From assembly GCA_902702965.1 (NCBI GenBank), contig CACRXP010000636.1, positions 83,908 to 147,907 on the forward strand: DNA of 64,000 bases. Direction: 5' to 3'. A program made the translations under genes and the position numbers. This document shows, piece after piece, positions 1-10,915 of the stretch. The DNA comes from Spirometra erinaceieuropaei. Its lineage: Eukaryota > Platyhelminthes > Cestoda > Diphyllobothriidea > Diphyllobothriidae. The notes under the pieces are model-generated. The model saw nothing but the letters and a program-made list of their open reading frames with translations, ran no database searches and was not told where the DNA came from. Within the stretch, counting starts at the first letter, position 1, and each line of letters begins with the position of its first letter.

Positions 1-44
1 GAGAAGGTAAGGATAAGTTGCCACCGCAGACCAACTCAATGTGC

Positions 45-345
45 ATATATTCCTTCACTTGCCCCTGTGGAGCAGGTTATATTGGTCGCACGAATCGGCG
101 CTTATCCAAGAGAATACGCGAACACCCCCCCCCCCCCGGCATGGCTGGGAAAAGGCGAAATGAGGAGTATAAGCAGAGCCATTCTTGCGCATGTTGTCGA
201 TTCCGGATATCGTGTGGACCCCCACGAAGCTTTTCGTGTGATTTATAAGGTCCCATCGAGCTACCCTAAGCTACTAGGCCAGCGCCCGTTAAAGACAGCG
301 GAAGCGGCCGCCATTAGGTTACGAAAGTCAACCTTATGCGCATAG
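45..345 (+). pseudogene. GIY-YIG endonuclease domain of a Penelope-like element, frameshifted
   Basis: Translation shows the GIY-YIG landmarks of PLE endonucleases: a CIYSFTC strand, then GAGYIGRT (the YIG half of the motif), then RRLSKRIREH carrying the conserved arginine. The second half (AWLGKGEMRSISRAILAHVVDSGYRVDP, then EAFRVIYKV and a TAEAAAIRL helix) lies in another frame. The switch occurs at a run of 13 C at 125-137, so slippage at the homopolymer is the likely cause of the break. In PLEs this domain nicks target DNA for reverse transcription. This copy cannot make the intact domain. Confidence 0.8.
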
Positions 346-574
346 AAGAACCACGTTCAGGCTCCGCGCCTACAGTGGTCGAAGGTTGACTAACTGTGCA
401 ACTCCCCCCGCGCACTTCCGCTCTCACCCCGACCCTGACAATGACTAATATTACCCCCCTCCCCCTACCCCCTCCCCACAGTCCCACACCCCGCCTGTGT
501 ACTAGGGGGAGATTTTATCGATTTCTCTTATAGATGACATGTTTTACTTCTACCCCGTTCCCATATAACTGTAC

Positions 575-615
575 TGGCCCGACGAGAATTTATCGAAAGC
601 TACGTATGCTCGCCA
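575..615 (+). ncRNA. Hammerhead-ribozyme-like core at the 3' end of a PLE
   Basis: Read on the plus strand: stem I arm TGGC (575-578), core CCGACGA (579-585; consensus CUGANGA, with one change at the second base), minimal stem II GA...UC (586-587 with 593-594), GAAA (595-598), stem III AGC/GCU (598-600 with 608-610, loop UACGUAU), unpaired C (611) at the cleavage position, then stem I return arm GCCA (612-615). All parts follow in the order of a type I hammerhead. PLEs are known to carry hammerhead motifs in their terminal repeats. This copy's core substitution probably makes it inactive. Confidence 0.5.
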
Positions 616-649
616 CCTCGTCTTCAAATTAAAAAGCAGTAATCTTGAC

Positions 650-929
650 CTTGGTAGAACACTCTCAAGGTCACTGGGGGTGGGCTCGAGAGTAGCGTCT
701 GACTAACCCAAACAGCCCGGACAGTCAATGGGTGCGTAGGAGGTGGGACATTGGGAGGATCCATCCGCAGGACACGTCAGCAAATTTCTCGCTAAATTAG
801 GTCTGAGGCGCTTTAACCCATCACGAGGCACTAAAATTTGTGGCTTTAAGACCACGATCTGGCGGTATAACTCGTTCTTCTCAGGGCTGAGAGTCAGACT
901 GTAATGGCTCCTTCTCAGTCTATGTCCTC
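650..929. other. No recognised feature
   Basis: I see no coding signal or repeat relationship here. The stretch lies between two PLE fragments and could be the decayed upstream part of the second one. Confidence 0.4.
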
Positions 930-1670
930 ATGACTAGACAGGAAGATGGTTCAATAAGTCGATCTGTTTTCCACAAGGATACATGGGAGGGCCAATACGT
1001 ACACTTCTTGAGCTTTGTGCTGATACAACGAAAGCGAAATTTAGTCTACACTCTATTCCAAAGAGCAAGAAACATTTGCTCTATTGAAGCGCTGGTTGAT
1101 GAAATTTTTGCCTCAAAACAGCCCTGCTTAAACGGGGGTATCCACGATTCATCGAAAAGTATAGCAACACTTTACGGCCAAAATGGACGGAGAAAACAGT
1201 TCCGAAAAAGCCCGTTGTAATATCCTTACCCTTTAAGGGCGACAATATCTCAAATGCCATCAAGTGACGATTGAGATGAACTCACATTCTGCAGCCCTAT
1301 CAAGGCTACCCAAGCTACACGGGCGAAGGATTCCTTGCCATTGCACGCCACGTCGAATTGTTTTTACGAATTCACATGCATTTTTGAATGCAAGTACATT
1401 GGGCGAACGCAAAGGCAATTGGCAGCCAAGTCAGTTGAGCACCTGCCTAAATGGCTTCTAAAGCAGAAGAATAAAGTCCCACGGTCTTCTATTACAAAGC
1501 ACCTCCTTGCTAACGGTCATTCGGTTGACCCCAAAACATCTTTTCGAGTATTAGTTCGAGCACGAACAACTCGGTTACTGCGCTACCTGGAGGCAGCCTA
1601 CATACGGCGGGAGAAACCCGACCTATGCAAACAGATAGAGCATGTGATCAACCACAGCTTGCACTGGTAG
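930..1670 (+). pseudogene. Penelope-like element: reverse transcriptase C-terminus plus GIY-YIG endonuclease, broken
   Basis: A second PLE of a different subfamily. Residues from 951 resemble the connector after the PLE reverse transcriptase thumb (SVFHKDTWEGQYVHFLSF, then IQRKRNLVYTLFQRARNIC). Around 1120-1140 the frame shifts and continues with a RFIEKY segment and LPFKGDNIS (about 1215-1260). After further stops, 1335-1670 encodes the endonuclease: FYEFTC, CKYIGRTQRQL, a PKWLL segment, SSITKHLLANGHSVDPKTSFRVL, and EAAYIRREKPDLC. The endonuclease half is one open frame of 111 codons. The domain order is that of canonical PLE ORFs. Several frameshifts and stops make it a pseudogene. Confidence 0.75.
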
Positions 1671-1679
1671 GTCTGCGCC

Positions 1680-4195
1680 CTTTTTATTTACGAAATCCCT
1701 CGGGATGTTAACTTCCCCATTTTCTTCCCTATGTTGCGTTTTCAAGTTACCATTTTATTGATTAGTCTGCGTGCAGTATACGATGACCTTGATGTTTTAT
1801 ATTGATTTTCTCTGTGGGAGTTCAAGCCTCTGTATATTTCTCACTTTTTGTCTGTGTTATGCAGAGCCAAGCTGCAGTTGATAAGCCGTCGCGAAATGTA
1901 CTGGTCCCAGTAGATTCTGCTGTCTATGCCTGCTTTAAACAGTGATATTGTCGTTGTAGTTGATGCTGGTGTTGGAGACCCCGATAGCATTGAGCTAGCG
2001 TCTGTGTACCCCAGCAATAACAGCTCATATTTGCAGGCATGTATGCGCTTAATTACCTGACTGTCAGACTAGACCCGGTCTACATAGCGTCAGAGTGACC
2101 TCTGACGCTATGGAAGCCAATCACGCCAAGGGACTGCTGGACAGATTGCGCCTGTCTAGACTACTAATAATAGTCGACCAATCACAAAACTAGCCGCAGA
2201 TCAGTTGCCGGAGCTTGCACTGCCCGAATGGGGTATTATTGTGGGAAACGAAAACTGTGAGCGGGTAGCCTAACTGGATGTCAGATTAGTAGGGCCGACC
2301 CGTGGAGTCGCTTAATGTTCAATGTGAGCCTTTCGAAAAATTCGAATGTCAGTAGGAATTTCCGGATCCTATGCCGTTTTACGGTGTCTAAAGCATTCGC
2401 AAAGTGTACAAAGAGTATATAGAAATTGATCCATGTATCCCGACATTTTGACTGTAACTGTCGAGCTGTAGACGTTTCGGCCGTTCCATGCAGAGTCCTT
2501 GGAGCACTTTTTTCCTTTATATGTACGATCGAAAGACTGAGATGAATGTAGACCAGGTTTTACGTGCAATATTGAGGAGGGAAGTTCCGTGATAGATGGC
2601 TGCCTTTTTACTCATAAATGGGAACACCGTTGGCCTCCTAAGTGGTCTGCGCGATCTCCCGAACGACGAGATGGATTCATCCAGAAGTTGAGTGCTACCG
2701 TGCCTGTTACCCTCCAAGTATAGGTATTTTCGCCAGAACGAAGCAGCCTTCGCTTGTTTTTAGTTTAAACATTTGTACCTTTGAAGAACGGTGACGTTAT
2801 AAAGGACTCTTGCGAACCTGACTGCTCCGTTAATTTTCGCCGTAGAAGACTGTTGTCCGTTTGAATTAAACTCCCTGGTTAGTCTCAGAGAGATGAGCTT
2901 CTTCTCCAAGCACTTCATTGAAACAGACTTTTTTGTTTTCTTGGAGATAGTGTCGTCAAGGTTATGGACTCCGTTGTAATGGGACCAAACCCCTGACTTT
3001 AAGATATTGGACCCCTCGCAAATGGTATCATGGAGGGCTGACTTACCGTTAAATTCTCCTCTTTCTATAAGATCAGACCTTATGGTTATTCCTATCCATC
3101 GCCTGAGCAAATTGTAATTCTCTGGATTTTTTGAAAATCCCTATTAATGCTCTGGTTAGGGATCTTGGTAGCTGAAGAGTTATCCCGGAAAGTCCTGACG
3201 TCAAGATACTTTTATTCTCCACATTTCGCGTAAAAATTATTTGTTTATTGTCATGATACCACCGTCAACAAGCTGCGAAATCAGGACAGCACACCCATTT
3301 TCCCGATAGTTTAAATCTTTTCCCGTAATTTTTAGTAAATGAAAAATCTTGCAAAGAGGGGGAGTCTGAGAGGCAAAACTCTGCACTGTGCAAAATTATG
3401 GTCTAGCTTGCTTCTAACTGTTTTTTTTGAAGTCTTTAGACCTCCCATGCGTGATAAATGAAGTAGCCCAACCCGAAAAACATTTGCGAATAGAGAATGT
3501 CGCTCATTAAGGAGTTTGTAATGAAATCCTCCCATAAAAACACTTATGCAACGGGATGACCTGGCGAGCCAAAGGCAGGAAATATCGATTTTTTGGAGTT
3601 CAGTATATTTGACGCTGGTGTCTCGAAAGCAGTGAACCCGCCCCTAATTGAAAGGGTCTATAATTTAGCCCTTCTCACGGCAAATCACTTCCTGCATCTG
3701 CATATTTTCTACCACCGACAAATTGTTTATTCAGGGGTGTAATGTCATGTGCTGGCATAGAAGTCACCCAGAATATTATAGGCTCGTCTCCAGGGACAGG
3801 ATGGAATGAAGATTGAATGATTCATACAGGGGGCATACGCAACTGCACTATCCCATGGGCATCTCTCTCTCTCACTCTACTGAGTAAATTCAGCGAACGG
3901 AGTGTGGTCGAAACCTGTCTATGTGAAGTGCCTTCTGCCAACCCCTCCTTTATCAAGCGTGTTCGCCATACAAACTGGAGTTATTTCAAGTGCCCGACAT
4001 TAAGTCGATAAACATCTTGTCCCATCAGGTTTGTGGACTCGAAGGCACGTTTGGCATCTCAAATAAACACTTAGCAAAATAGTTAAGATTGAGGTGGCAG
4101 GATATACCCTCTTTGATCGAATGGTTTTTCCTACAGGCTAACTCTTCTATTGTTCACAATTTGGAAAAAAGTACACAGTAAGGCATGAAACGACT
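1680..4195. other. Unrecognised AT-rich intergenic DNA
   Basis: No reading frame here has a recognisable domain. The longest candidates are about 115 codons and AT-driven. I find no tRNA-like boxes, long tandem array or clear element end. Parts may be old transposon debris. Confidence 0.4.
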
Positions 4196-4199
4196 TGTA

Positions 4200-4640
4200 A
4201 CCACAGTGAATCCGCTAGCCCACGAAACATTGATCGAAATTCTGAAATGCATTTGCAATTCGGAAGTGGGTTGTATTATTGATTGAAGTGTGGTTGTATT
4301 ATTGATCGTCATGTAGCTTAATTCTAAGATATTTCAGTCTCGTCAGGATGCTGGCTTTCGAACAAGCTTCTTACCCACCTTCTGCGTCAGTTATGTTCCG
4401 TAAAAATGGCCACTGTAGTAGCGTGACTTTTTCCCACCGATTTCCGGTGCCTGACATAAATTCAGATATTTTTTTATAGAAACAATGCATAAAATATCCT
4501 CCCTTTTGCTCATTTGATAACTGATTACGTCTTTTCGGATTTTCGACATGAGGAGAGAGTATCTTTTGGTTTTGAAAAAATTTCGAATTATGAGATCTTT
4601 TAAGACCATGATGTCCTATGACAGCTTTATTCAACTAAAA
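4200..4640 (-). repeat. AT-rich interspersed repeat, family A, copy 1
   Basis: Shares ordered blocks with the copies at 5.0-6.0, 35.3-35.7, 56.4-56.65 and 63.7-63.96 kb. Shared blocks are the GAAATTCTGAAATGCATTT-like end, a CATAATCCTAAGATATTTCAG-like block, AGGATG(C/T) followed by a TTTT or TTTC run, and further in an inverted AAAAATCTTATAA-like segment. No protein is recognisable. It may be a non-autonomous element. Confidence 0.6.
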
Positions 4641-5036
4641 GTCATGAAATCAGTTAGTTTTACAGTCAGGTGCTAGCAAAGAATTCATTTCCAGCGATTA
4701 TACTCAATAATAAAACCCTGAGAATAATTTAGTTTCGGAACGACCATTAGTGCAAATATTAGGAAGCCTAAGTACACGTTTAAGAGTTTGATTGTCCTAC
4801 TCAATTCCAAGCGAATGGAGGGAGAGTCACTTTCTTCACTGAGGCCTACGAGCTCATATTCAACTGTTGATAGTCCTTCCACATTCACACTTGTTTAAAC
4901 TTCTACACTTTCTATATTGCCTAAATGGGTTGGAAAGTTCGGAAACGCACAAACTGTATAACTATGAAAATACTTTAATGAGAAGGCGTGCTGAAACTAA
5001 CATATAGTATACTCCCAAATACAAACATTTTAGGAT

Positions 5037-5410
5037 TTACAGTAAGTGACGGATCTCATGAAATATTGGCTGAAATTCTGAAATGCATTTTCGATTAGGA
5101 AGAATTACATAGACGCGGTTACAGCATTACTTATTTTGCGACATAATCCTATAATACTTTGGACTCGGCAGGATGTCAGCTTTTAAATGCACTCCTTTTT
5201 AATCTCCTGTAGAAACCGAACTCGGTAAAAAACGACTTCTTTAATAGCATGCATTTTTGACATCGATTTTCGATGGTCATGCAAGTGAAAATATATTTTA
5301 TAGAAACCACGAATACAAATATGCTTTCTTTCAGTCGTTTGATAAGGAATCACGTCATCTCTATATTTTATATTCAAAGAAGGAGTATAATTAGATTTTT
5401 TAAAAAATCC
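5037..5410 (-). repeat. Family A repeat, left arm of a fold-back
   Basis: This copy is followed about 250 bp later by a second copy in the opposite orientation. The arms match over most of their length. Examples are the ATCTCATGAAAT end, the shared CTCCTGTAGAAACCGAACTC block and the ACAAATATGC block. Both arms carry small differences, so the fold-back is not an assembly echo of one sequence. Confidence 0.75.
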
Positions 5411-5659
5411 TCTACTTCACAAAAAATTTGGCGCCTGATCACTCGTTGCATTAGTACTGCGTGATTTGAGTCTGCAAGTTGCATTCGTTCCGGGGGAAGA
5501 AAATAACATATTCTCCTATGCCTTCAAAAAGGTACTATATAGAGTCCATGAAAATTTGCAATGGATGGGGATCCAGTTGTACATTTTATGAGGAAAAGTG
5601 GTAAACGGACATGTACGATGCTGTATGAATGGACATTGTACGGTCTTAAAAAATCTTAT

Positions 5660-6019
5660 AAGTAAAAACTTTTTTAAATCTAATTTTACTCTTTCTTCGA
5701 GTATAAAATATAAAAATGACGTGATTCTCTATCAAACGACTGAAGGAAGGCATATTTGTATTCTTGGTTTCTATAAAACATATTTGAACTTGCAAGACCA
5801 TCGAAAAGCAATGTGAACAATGCATGCTTCTAAAGTTGTCATTTTTTACCGAGTTCGGTTTCTACAGGAGATTAAAAAGAAGTGCATTCAAAAGCTGACA
5901 TCCTGCAAATTCCAAAATATTATAGGATTATGCCACAAGATAATCAGTTTTAAGACCGTGTCTAAGCAATCCTTGTTAATCGAAAATGCATTTCATGAGA
6001 TCGGTCACTCGCTGTAATT
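5660..6019 (+). repeat. Family A repeat, right arm of a fold-back
   Basis: Inverted partner of the left arm at 5037-5410. The outer end (TTTCATGAGATCGGTCACT) mirrors the outer end of the left arm. The spacer 5411-5659 is AT-rich and shows nothing recognisable. Confidence 0.75.
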
Positions 6020-8186
6020 TGTGGCACTATAACTGGAAAAAAGGGATCTCTTTGTCAGAAAATTAACATAACTTATATGAACCCGTGAATTGTGATGTAG
6101 AAATACATACTAATTGTACAGTATTTCCTTTGCGATGGGAAGAAAAAATAGGTCGAGATCATTTCTGCATTCTGGACTCGGAGTAATCCGAAATAATACG
6201 ATTCTATTACAAATGGAGAAATCTCAGTCATCGAGGATATCCATAAGATGTCGGTCAGCGCTTCCTAGGCTTCTGTATACACTGAATAAATTTGAAAATT
6301 GACTGCTCTTGAATTCTTGACTGTGTCGGTGCGGCTTTATACTCCTTTTGTACTCCTGAACTGAGATAACTTTCTAGCGCTGTACGTATTGATACTTATG
6401 GGAGACCGAACAGAGTCCGTCTAATAAAAGAAACTACGTGATAGGAAATTAACTATTAATCGGCGTTGGACATGCTCCCAGGTACACTTCGACTTGCCTC
6501 CTGTAGTTTGCTCAAAACACATGTCATTGAGCACGATCTGAGTCGATGATATCTCTTGCTAATTCGCTTTGCAACCTTACCTAGGCAGTATTTACTAGTT
6601 AAAAAGATATTTTGCAATGTATGTCACTATTTCACGAGTTTACGCGTCTTCTTAGGGTTGAGGCGCGGCCCTCTCTCCCACATACATCGCCATTCATCAT
6701 TAGGGTACGAGTATATACAATCAGGCGTAATTTATATTGTGCTATTTACTATTTCACTTAAAGATGCGTATTACACCTTGGGATGTCAGACCTTATTCTA
6801 AACCCGTTGAGACCAATTCAACACTTCCGCCCTGAAATGTGAACAGCGTTTGGAGAAATGCCGCTGCCAAAATGGGAATGCAAACGAACAAGTCCATAAC
6901 TGGTGGAAAATCTGTATCAGTATGAGAAACGGCGGTGATTGAGTGTTGACCGCAGAAACCCTAACGTGACTACAATCATTCAGCAAGTCACCTCAAAAGT
7001 TATTCTGCTTGTGTTACTAGAACGGATAGACTGGCTTACAATTGCCTGCTCTCTTCCAAATTACGTTTAGTACGGGTGTTCTCTTGACTATACCACTTTC
7101 TCATTGTTGTATCACTTGAAATCCATACTTTTCAGGTCTTGTCTTCCGATATCTTGGTGCTGCCTACCGCCTAATCTTTTCCGATCTCTTCATGGTAGAG
7201 GGTCCCCAAATAGGAATAAATAAATGATGAATTTCATCTAATAATCACTTCCAACTTCTGCTACTCAGCAGGTGCTCTGATATTTTTTGGATTTAAGCAC
7301 TCTTTGTCCCGGCTCTTGCTGCTCTCCTATAGTCTCCTGATCAGCTTTTAAAGTAGTATCTGAATGCCTAAAAACGTGAGGAGATCAGTCGCAGGGCGTC
7401 TTTCTCCTCCCACGCACCGGTGATGGCGGCAGCGGCGTAAAGTTCAGCGTGGCGTGAAAATCCCCGTCCACGTCCGCCACACGCACATTCGTCAATAATT
7501 CTAGACTCGCGCAGACCTACTCCAACTTGCCCAACCATACCGTGAGTCATTCATGATCCGTTTTTGTTGATCAGCGCAGTCAGAAAAGCTTTAGAGGGGA
7601 GATATAGCTATAAGGTAGCTCAATGGGATAAGCCACATCACAATCTGCAGTCTCAGTTACTTTGGATTCTGAAAGTAGGATAAATTCAGTTTTATCTCCC
7701 TCCTATCTCTGTGGGGGTCTGCTGATAGTGGCACCTTAGGTTTGGATGCTATGAATCTTTGAATACTTGCCTTTATAAGTTGGCTGACAGTTCTTTTCCG
7801 AAAGGTTCTATTTAGGAGGTCGCATCATAGAAGCCTAAATGGTTGATACCCCAGTGGATCTCACATTCTAAGTTTGCGCTAGGTCTGGGGAATGAAAATA
7901 TCAGTGGTCGAAAATCGTTGTATTCGCACTTCGGCAGAGTAATTAATGAGCTGTTTTGAATGATTGTCTAAGCGGCAGGTGAGGCATTAATGTTGAGCAA
8001 AGCACGCACTTGTCCGTATTGCTGTCCACCTGGACATCCGAAAGGTCGAAAATTGACACACAGAGAGAGACGAATTAGACACAGACGTGAAATTGGTGTC
8101 AGTTGGATCAAAAGAATCTGGAGAGAAGGGTGACGTTGGCTGATGAGAATAAAGGTGAAGCGAAAGTAGCCGACACTGACCATGCG
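6020..8186. other. No recognised feature
   Basis: No domain-bearing frame, tRNA-like box or repeat relationship is seen. The last few hundred bases (about 7900-8186) would be the 3' flank of the minus-strand PTB-domain gene. Confidence 0.35.
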
Positions 8187-9836
8187 CTAGGTGGAGAGAA
8201 GATGGCGTGGGGCAACATTTATTTTCTGAGCTCTGTAGGTCTCCTCATCGGAACTGTTGGTACTGCTGGAGTACTGTATGCCAGCCCTTCCATTTGTTTT
8301 ACGTCCATGTCGGTGTCTTCTGGGGGATGAGGAGGAAGAGGAGGATGAAGACGATTCAGATGATGAGGACTCATCTTCCGCGTTACTGGACTGACAATCC
8401 CAGTGACCGTAATCCTCTGGGACCAAATGGTGGGCAGCGAACATGAATACGTTGCCCTGGTCAGAGATCCGGCTTCCATAGTTACCCACAGTCTCCACAA
8501 TCTTTACATCGACAGACCAGTCCTCATCGTACAGGTCTCGCAACAGCTCTCTTTTCAACTCCTCCAGGTTTCGAACTTGTGGCATACAGGGCTCCTTCGG
8601 TGTGCCCTTGTAATTGTACCACATCTCCTCTGTGACTGGGGCCTCCATTCGCCTCCGATTGTCCAGGGATTGTCTAGGCAGACCCCTCGGCGAGTGTAGG
8701 TGGGACTGTGGTTTCTCCTTACGTTCCGCTTTTTTGATGTTTTCGACTGCCGATGTGGGTGTCATTATTTTCAGGGGAGTTTGTTGGTCATAGTCGTCCA
8801 TCTGTGTAAATGGTACAGGACTCTGGGCCAGGGTTCGAGGAAGAGGTTGGAAACTTTCCTTCGGTTGAGGTGTAGCGGGTGATTCTAGTGGTGGGGGGCT
8901 CTGATTTGCGAAGGCCGCGCTAGCTTGTTGTTCTGACACTTGTACTGCAGTGATTGTCGGGGATTTCGGCTGCTCCTCTACACGCACTGGCGTGGGAGCA
9001 GCAGGAACGGGCGTGAAGGTCCAGTCGTCCTTGTCTGGGTTCTGGCTACCAGACCTTGGTACTTCCGAGATGGCAAAGAGTCCTTCATTTGACATCGCTC
9101 TCTTGCCCGGCTTGTCACCCTTCTTCTCCTCCGCCTCCTCCTCCACCTCTTTCCTGATGTCCTCCTTGGAGGGAAGCGGAGTTCTAGCGAGCGCCGGTTC
9201 ACTGCGGGCTGTCTGTCGAATTTCGTCCTCGCTGCTGTGCTCGCTGGAGGTGGTTGAACGAGCATCCTCCTCCTCCTCCATCGTCGGTTTCTCCTGCATT
9301 TCCAGATTCAGGGCTGAGGTGTCCTTGTAGGCAGCCGCCACTAAAGAATTCTCCGGCTGACTGGGCGTGGGAGGTGCTTCTTGGGCGGGCTGCGCTGCTG
9401 CTTGATTGAGTCGCTTCCTTCCCTCTTGGATGACATTACACACCTGATTTGCCTGTTTATCATCGTGCATCTTCAACAGGAGGTAGGCCCTTCGACCCTC
9501 TGGCTTCTCCGGAACCACCAAAATAACCAGTCGTGGATCTCTGGCGAAGATGAAGAAACGGAGGATATCGGTGCATGCGAAGGAGAGCTCGCGAGGTGCA
9601 GAACCCACAACAGATTTGCGTTTGATGATGAGGTGGGTGTCGGTGCCGATGACTTTGCAGTCATAGGACCTGCCAATGTTCTTCTTATGCCTCTTCTCTA
9701 GCACCTCACGCGCACCCTGAATAGTGATCTCCTCCTCCAGAGGGATGGGGACTTTCCCCTCAACGGTGCCTTTCCCGCGGAACTCCTTCACCTTCGATTT
9801 GGAGTGCTTTCCAGTCTTTTTACGCTCGTCCGGCAT
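8187..9836 (-). CDS. PTB/PID-like domain protein with long disordered tail, 549 aa
   Basis: One open frame of 549 codons with ATG at 9836-9834 and stop at 8189-8187. The ATG has A at -3, and no stop interrupts the long frame, far above background here. Residues 1-30 are basic (Lys/Arg-rich). Residues about 35-145 look like a phosphotyrosine-binding/PID fold: GAREVLEKRHKKN helix, strands YDCKVIGTDTHLIIKRK and ELSFACTDILRFFIFARDPRLVILVV, then YLLLKMHD and a C-terminal helix DKQANQVCNVIQEGRKRL. Such domains bind NPxY-type peptides or phosphoinositides in adaptor proteins. The rest is low-complexity: acidic (187-240), Pro-rich (280-345), a conserved-looking segment with predicted helix (400-480; MWYNYKG, LEELKRELLRDLYDEDW) and a Ser run (489-504) followed by a His/Arg patch. 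I cannot name the orthologue. A cytosolic adaptor role is inference. No intron is evident; more exons upstream or downstream are possible. Confidence 0.8.
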   Translation of the reverse strand: MPDERKKTGKHSKSKVKEFRGKGTVEGKVPIPLEEEITIQGAREVLEKRHKKNIGRSYDCKVIGTDTHLIIKRKSVVGSAPRELSFACTDILRFFIFARDPRLVILVVPEKPEGRRAYLLLKMHDDKQANQVCNVIQEGRKRLNQAAAQPAQEAPPTPSQPENSLVAAAYKDTSALNLEMQEKPTMEEEEDARSTTSSEHSSEDEIRQTARSEPALARTPLPSKEDIRKEVEEEAEEKKGDKPGKRAMSNEGLFAISEVPRSGSQNPDKDDWTFTPVPAAPTPVRVEEQPKSPTITAVQVSEQQASAAFANQSPPPLESPATPQPKESFQPLPRTLAQSPVPFTQMDDYDQQTPLKIMTPTSAVENIKKAERKEKPQSHLHSPRGLPRQSLDNRRRMEAPVTEEMWYNYKGTPKEPCMPQVRNLEELKRELLRDLYDEDWSVDVKIVETVGNYGSRISDQGNVFMFAAHHLVPEDYGHWDCQSSNAEDESSSSESSSSSSSSSSPRRHRHGRKTNGRAGIQYSSSTNSSDEETYRAQKINVAPRHLLST

Positions 9837-10398
9837 ATTTTTGTGAGAGGTAGGACTGTGTGCAGAGTCTGAGCTGCAAGTTGTTGCACCTCTAGGAGTG
9901 TGTCTACTTGTGTGCTAAAAGGCCGCCGGTCTAAATGTACACGTAGACTGACGAGATTGCGTCGGTGTACACCCTGAGGTTGTCGGATCCCGGTCCTACT
10001 AGGTTGGCAAACTCTGCGAATCACACCTCTCCTGCCTCACAGAGTACGCACGCCCGCCCGCCTGCCATCAGCTAAATCTGTAAAACTAGCCACTGGGATT
10101 GGTTAGGCAGGTGCTCGAGCACAGTGATCTGGGCGTGTGCGTCGCCATAGCAACCACACCGAGGTTGCGTGCTTACGCACGTGTGCATACGTTGTGGGTC
10201 ACACCTTCCAAGTCAGCACTTTGCAGCAAGGATAGCTACTTGGAAAGCTGCCTTTTAATGATCGCAAAAACTTCCACCTTTCGCACTCTGAGTGGCAAAT
10301 AGCCAAACGCTGAAAACGGACGGCAAGTAGCGGTTATCCGGATTCAAAAACACTCTGGATTTAGTCCACTTGTCGCACGCCTTTTCTGCTTTGAAGGC
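9837..10398. other. 5' flank of the PTB-domain gene
   Basis: This region lies upstream of the minus-strand start codon. It is GC-richer at 9840-10200 than the DNA beyond it and would hold the promoter and 5' untranslated region. I cannot identify a TATA box or other defined element. Confidence 0.3.
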
Positions 10399-10441
10399 AG
10401 TAGTGGTAGTAGTAGTAGTCGTAGTAGTAGTAGTAGTAGTC

Positions 10442-10512
<71 letters not shown>
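10399..10512. repeat. AGT/GTA trinucleotide microsatellite
   Basis: About 110 bp of AGT units with a few GGT and CGT interruptions near the left end. Its translation in different frames gives poly-Val, poly-Leu, poly-Tyr or poly-Thr, all artefacts. Confidence 0.95.
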
Positions 10513-10513
<1 letters not shown>

Positions 10514-10692
10514 ATAATATTGGTGGAAGCAGAAAACGCTGCTCCAAGTCGATTCACGCGAGTTGCCTAGTTGTGCAGTTTGCACTGTCGGTCGAGGGTG
10601 ATGTAGGAATTTGGAGTAACGCTCTCAAGACCAGAATCAGCAGGTCCAGGCGCAAAATATTATTGAATATCTGCGTTCAATACCGTCAAATT

Positions 10693-10915
10693 CAGAATGG
10701 TATTGCCGACCAAGACAAGGAAGGCTAGAATGGTCATTTCTGGCTGGTTAGCCGTCGTCAGCTACTCACACCCAACCCCGAAGTGTGAAACACCTGGGGC
10801 TCGATTCCGCGATCTGTTAGTTAGAAGTCCAACGCCTCTAACCACTGCGCCACGGGCTCGTTGTCCTGTCGGTTGTAATCAGGAATCTACAATTGTAGAG
10901 GCGTGTTCACCGATC
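10693..10915 (-). repeat. tRNA-derived SINE-1, tail and head part, inverted
   Basis: SINE-1 is a unit of roughly 310-330 bp. Its parts in order are: a left block with CGGCTGCTGGTTGGGCTCGA, GTAAGGCACAACGGAACGAG and CGATCGGTGAGCGCC; a tRNA-like head with A box (TGGCTCAGTGG type) and B box (GATCGAGCCCC type); and a tail with GGCTGACGACGGCTAATAAG, GCCAGAAATGGCCATTCCAG and TCTTTGTCGGTAATACCATT. This copy is in reverse orientation and is joined at about 10916 to a plus-strand copy. Confidence 0.8.

Larger units (their letters stand above)
1..650 (+). mobile_element. Penelope-like element fragment (endonuclease end plus 3' region)
   Basis: A 5'-truncated Penelope-like retroelement copy. It consists of a GIY-YIG endonuclease remnant (about 45-345) followed by a C-rich 3' untranslated stretch (about 400-500) and a block at 565-620 that recurs after the PLE copies near 42.0, 43.0 and 57.5 kb. 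The window begins inside the element, so any reverse transcriptase part is cut off or missing. Recurrence of the same order (endonuclease, C-rich spacer, conserved terminal block) at 42.4-43.1 and 56.85-57.5 kb supports a single family. The right boundary is uncertain. Confidence 0.75.

Noticed and set aside
2760..3110. 116-codon minus-strand frame as a possible gene
   Set aside because: No domain, no splice context, no similarity that I recognise; left as unassigned.
10344..10585. Reading frames with long poly-Val, poly-Leu, poly-Tyr or poly-Thr on both strands
   Set aside because: All are translations of the AGT microsatellite; no frame extends into sequence with other coding signs.
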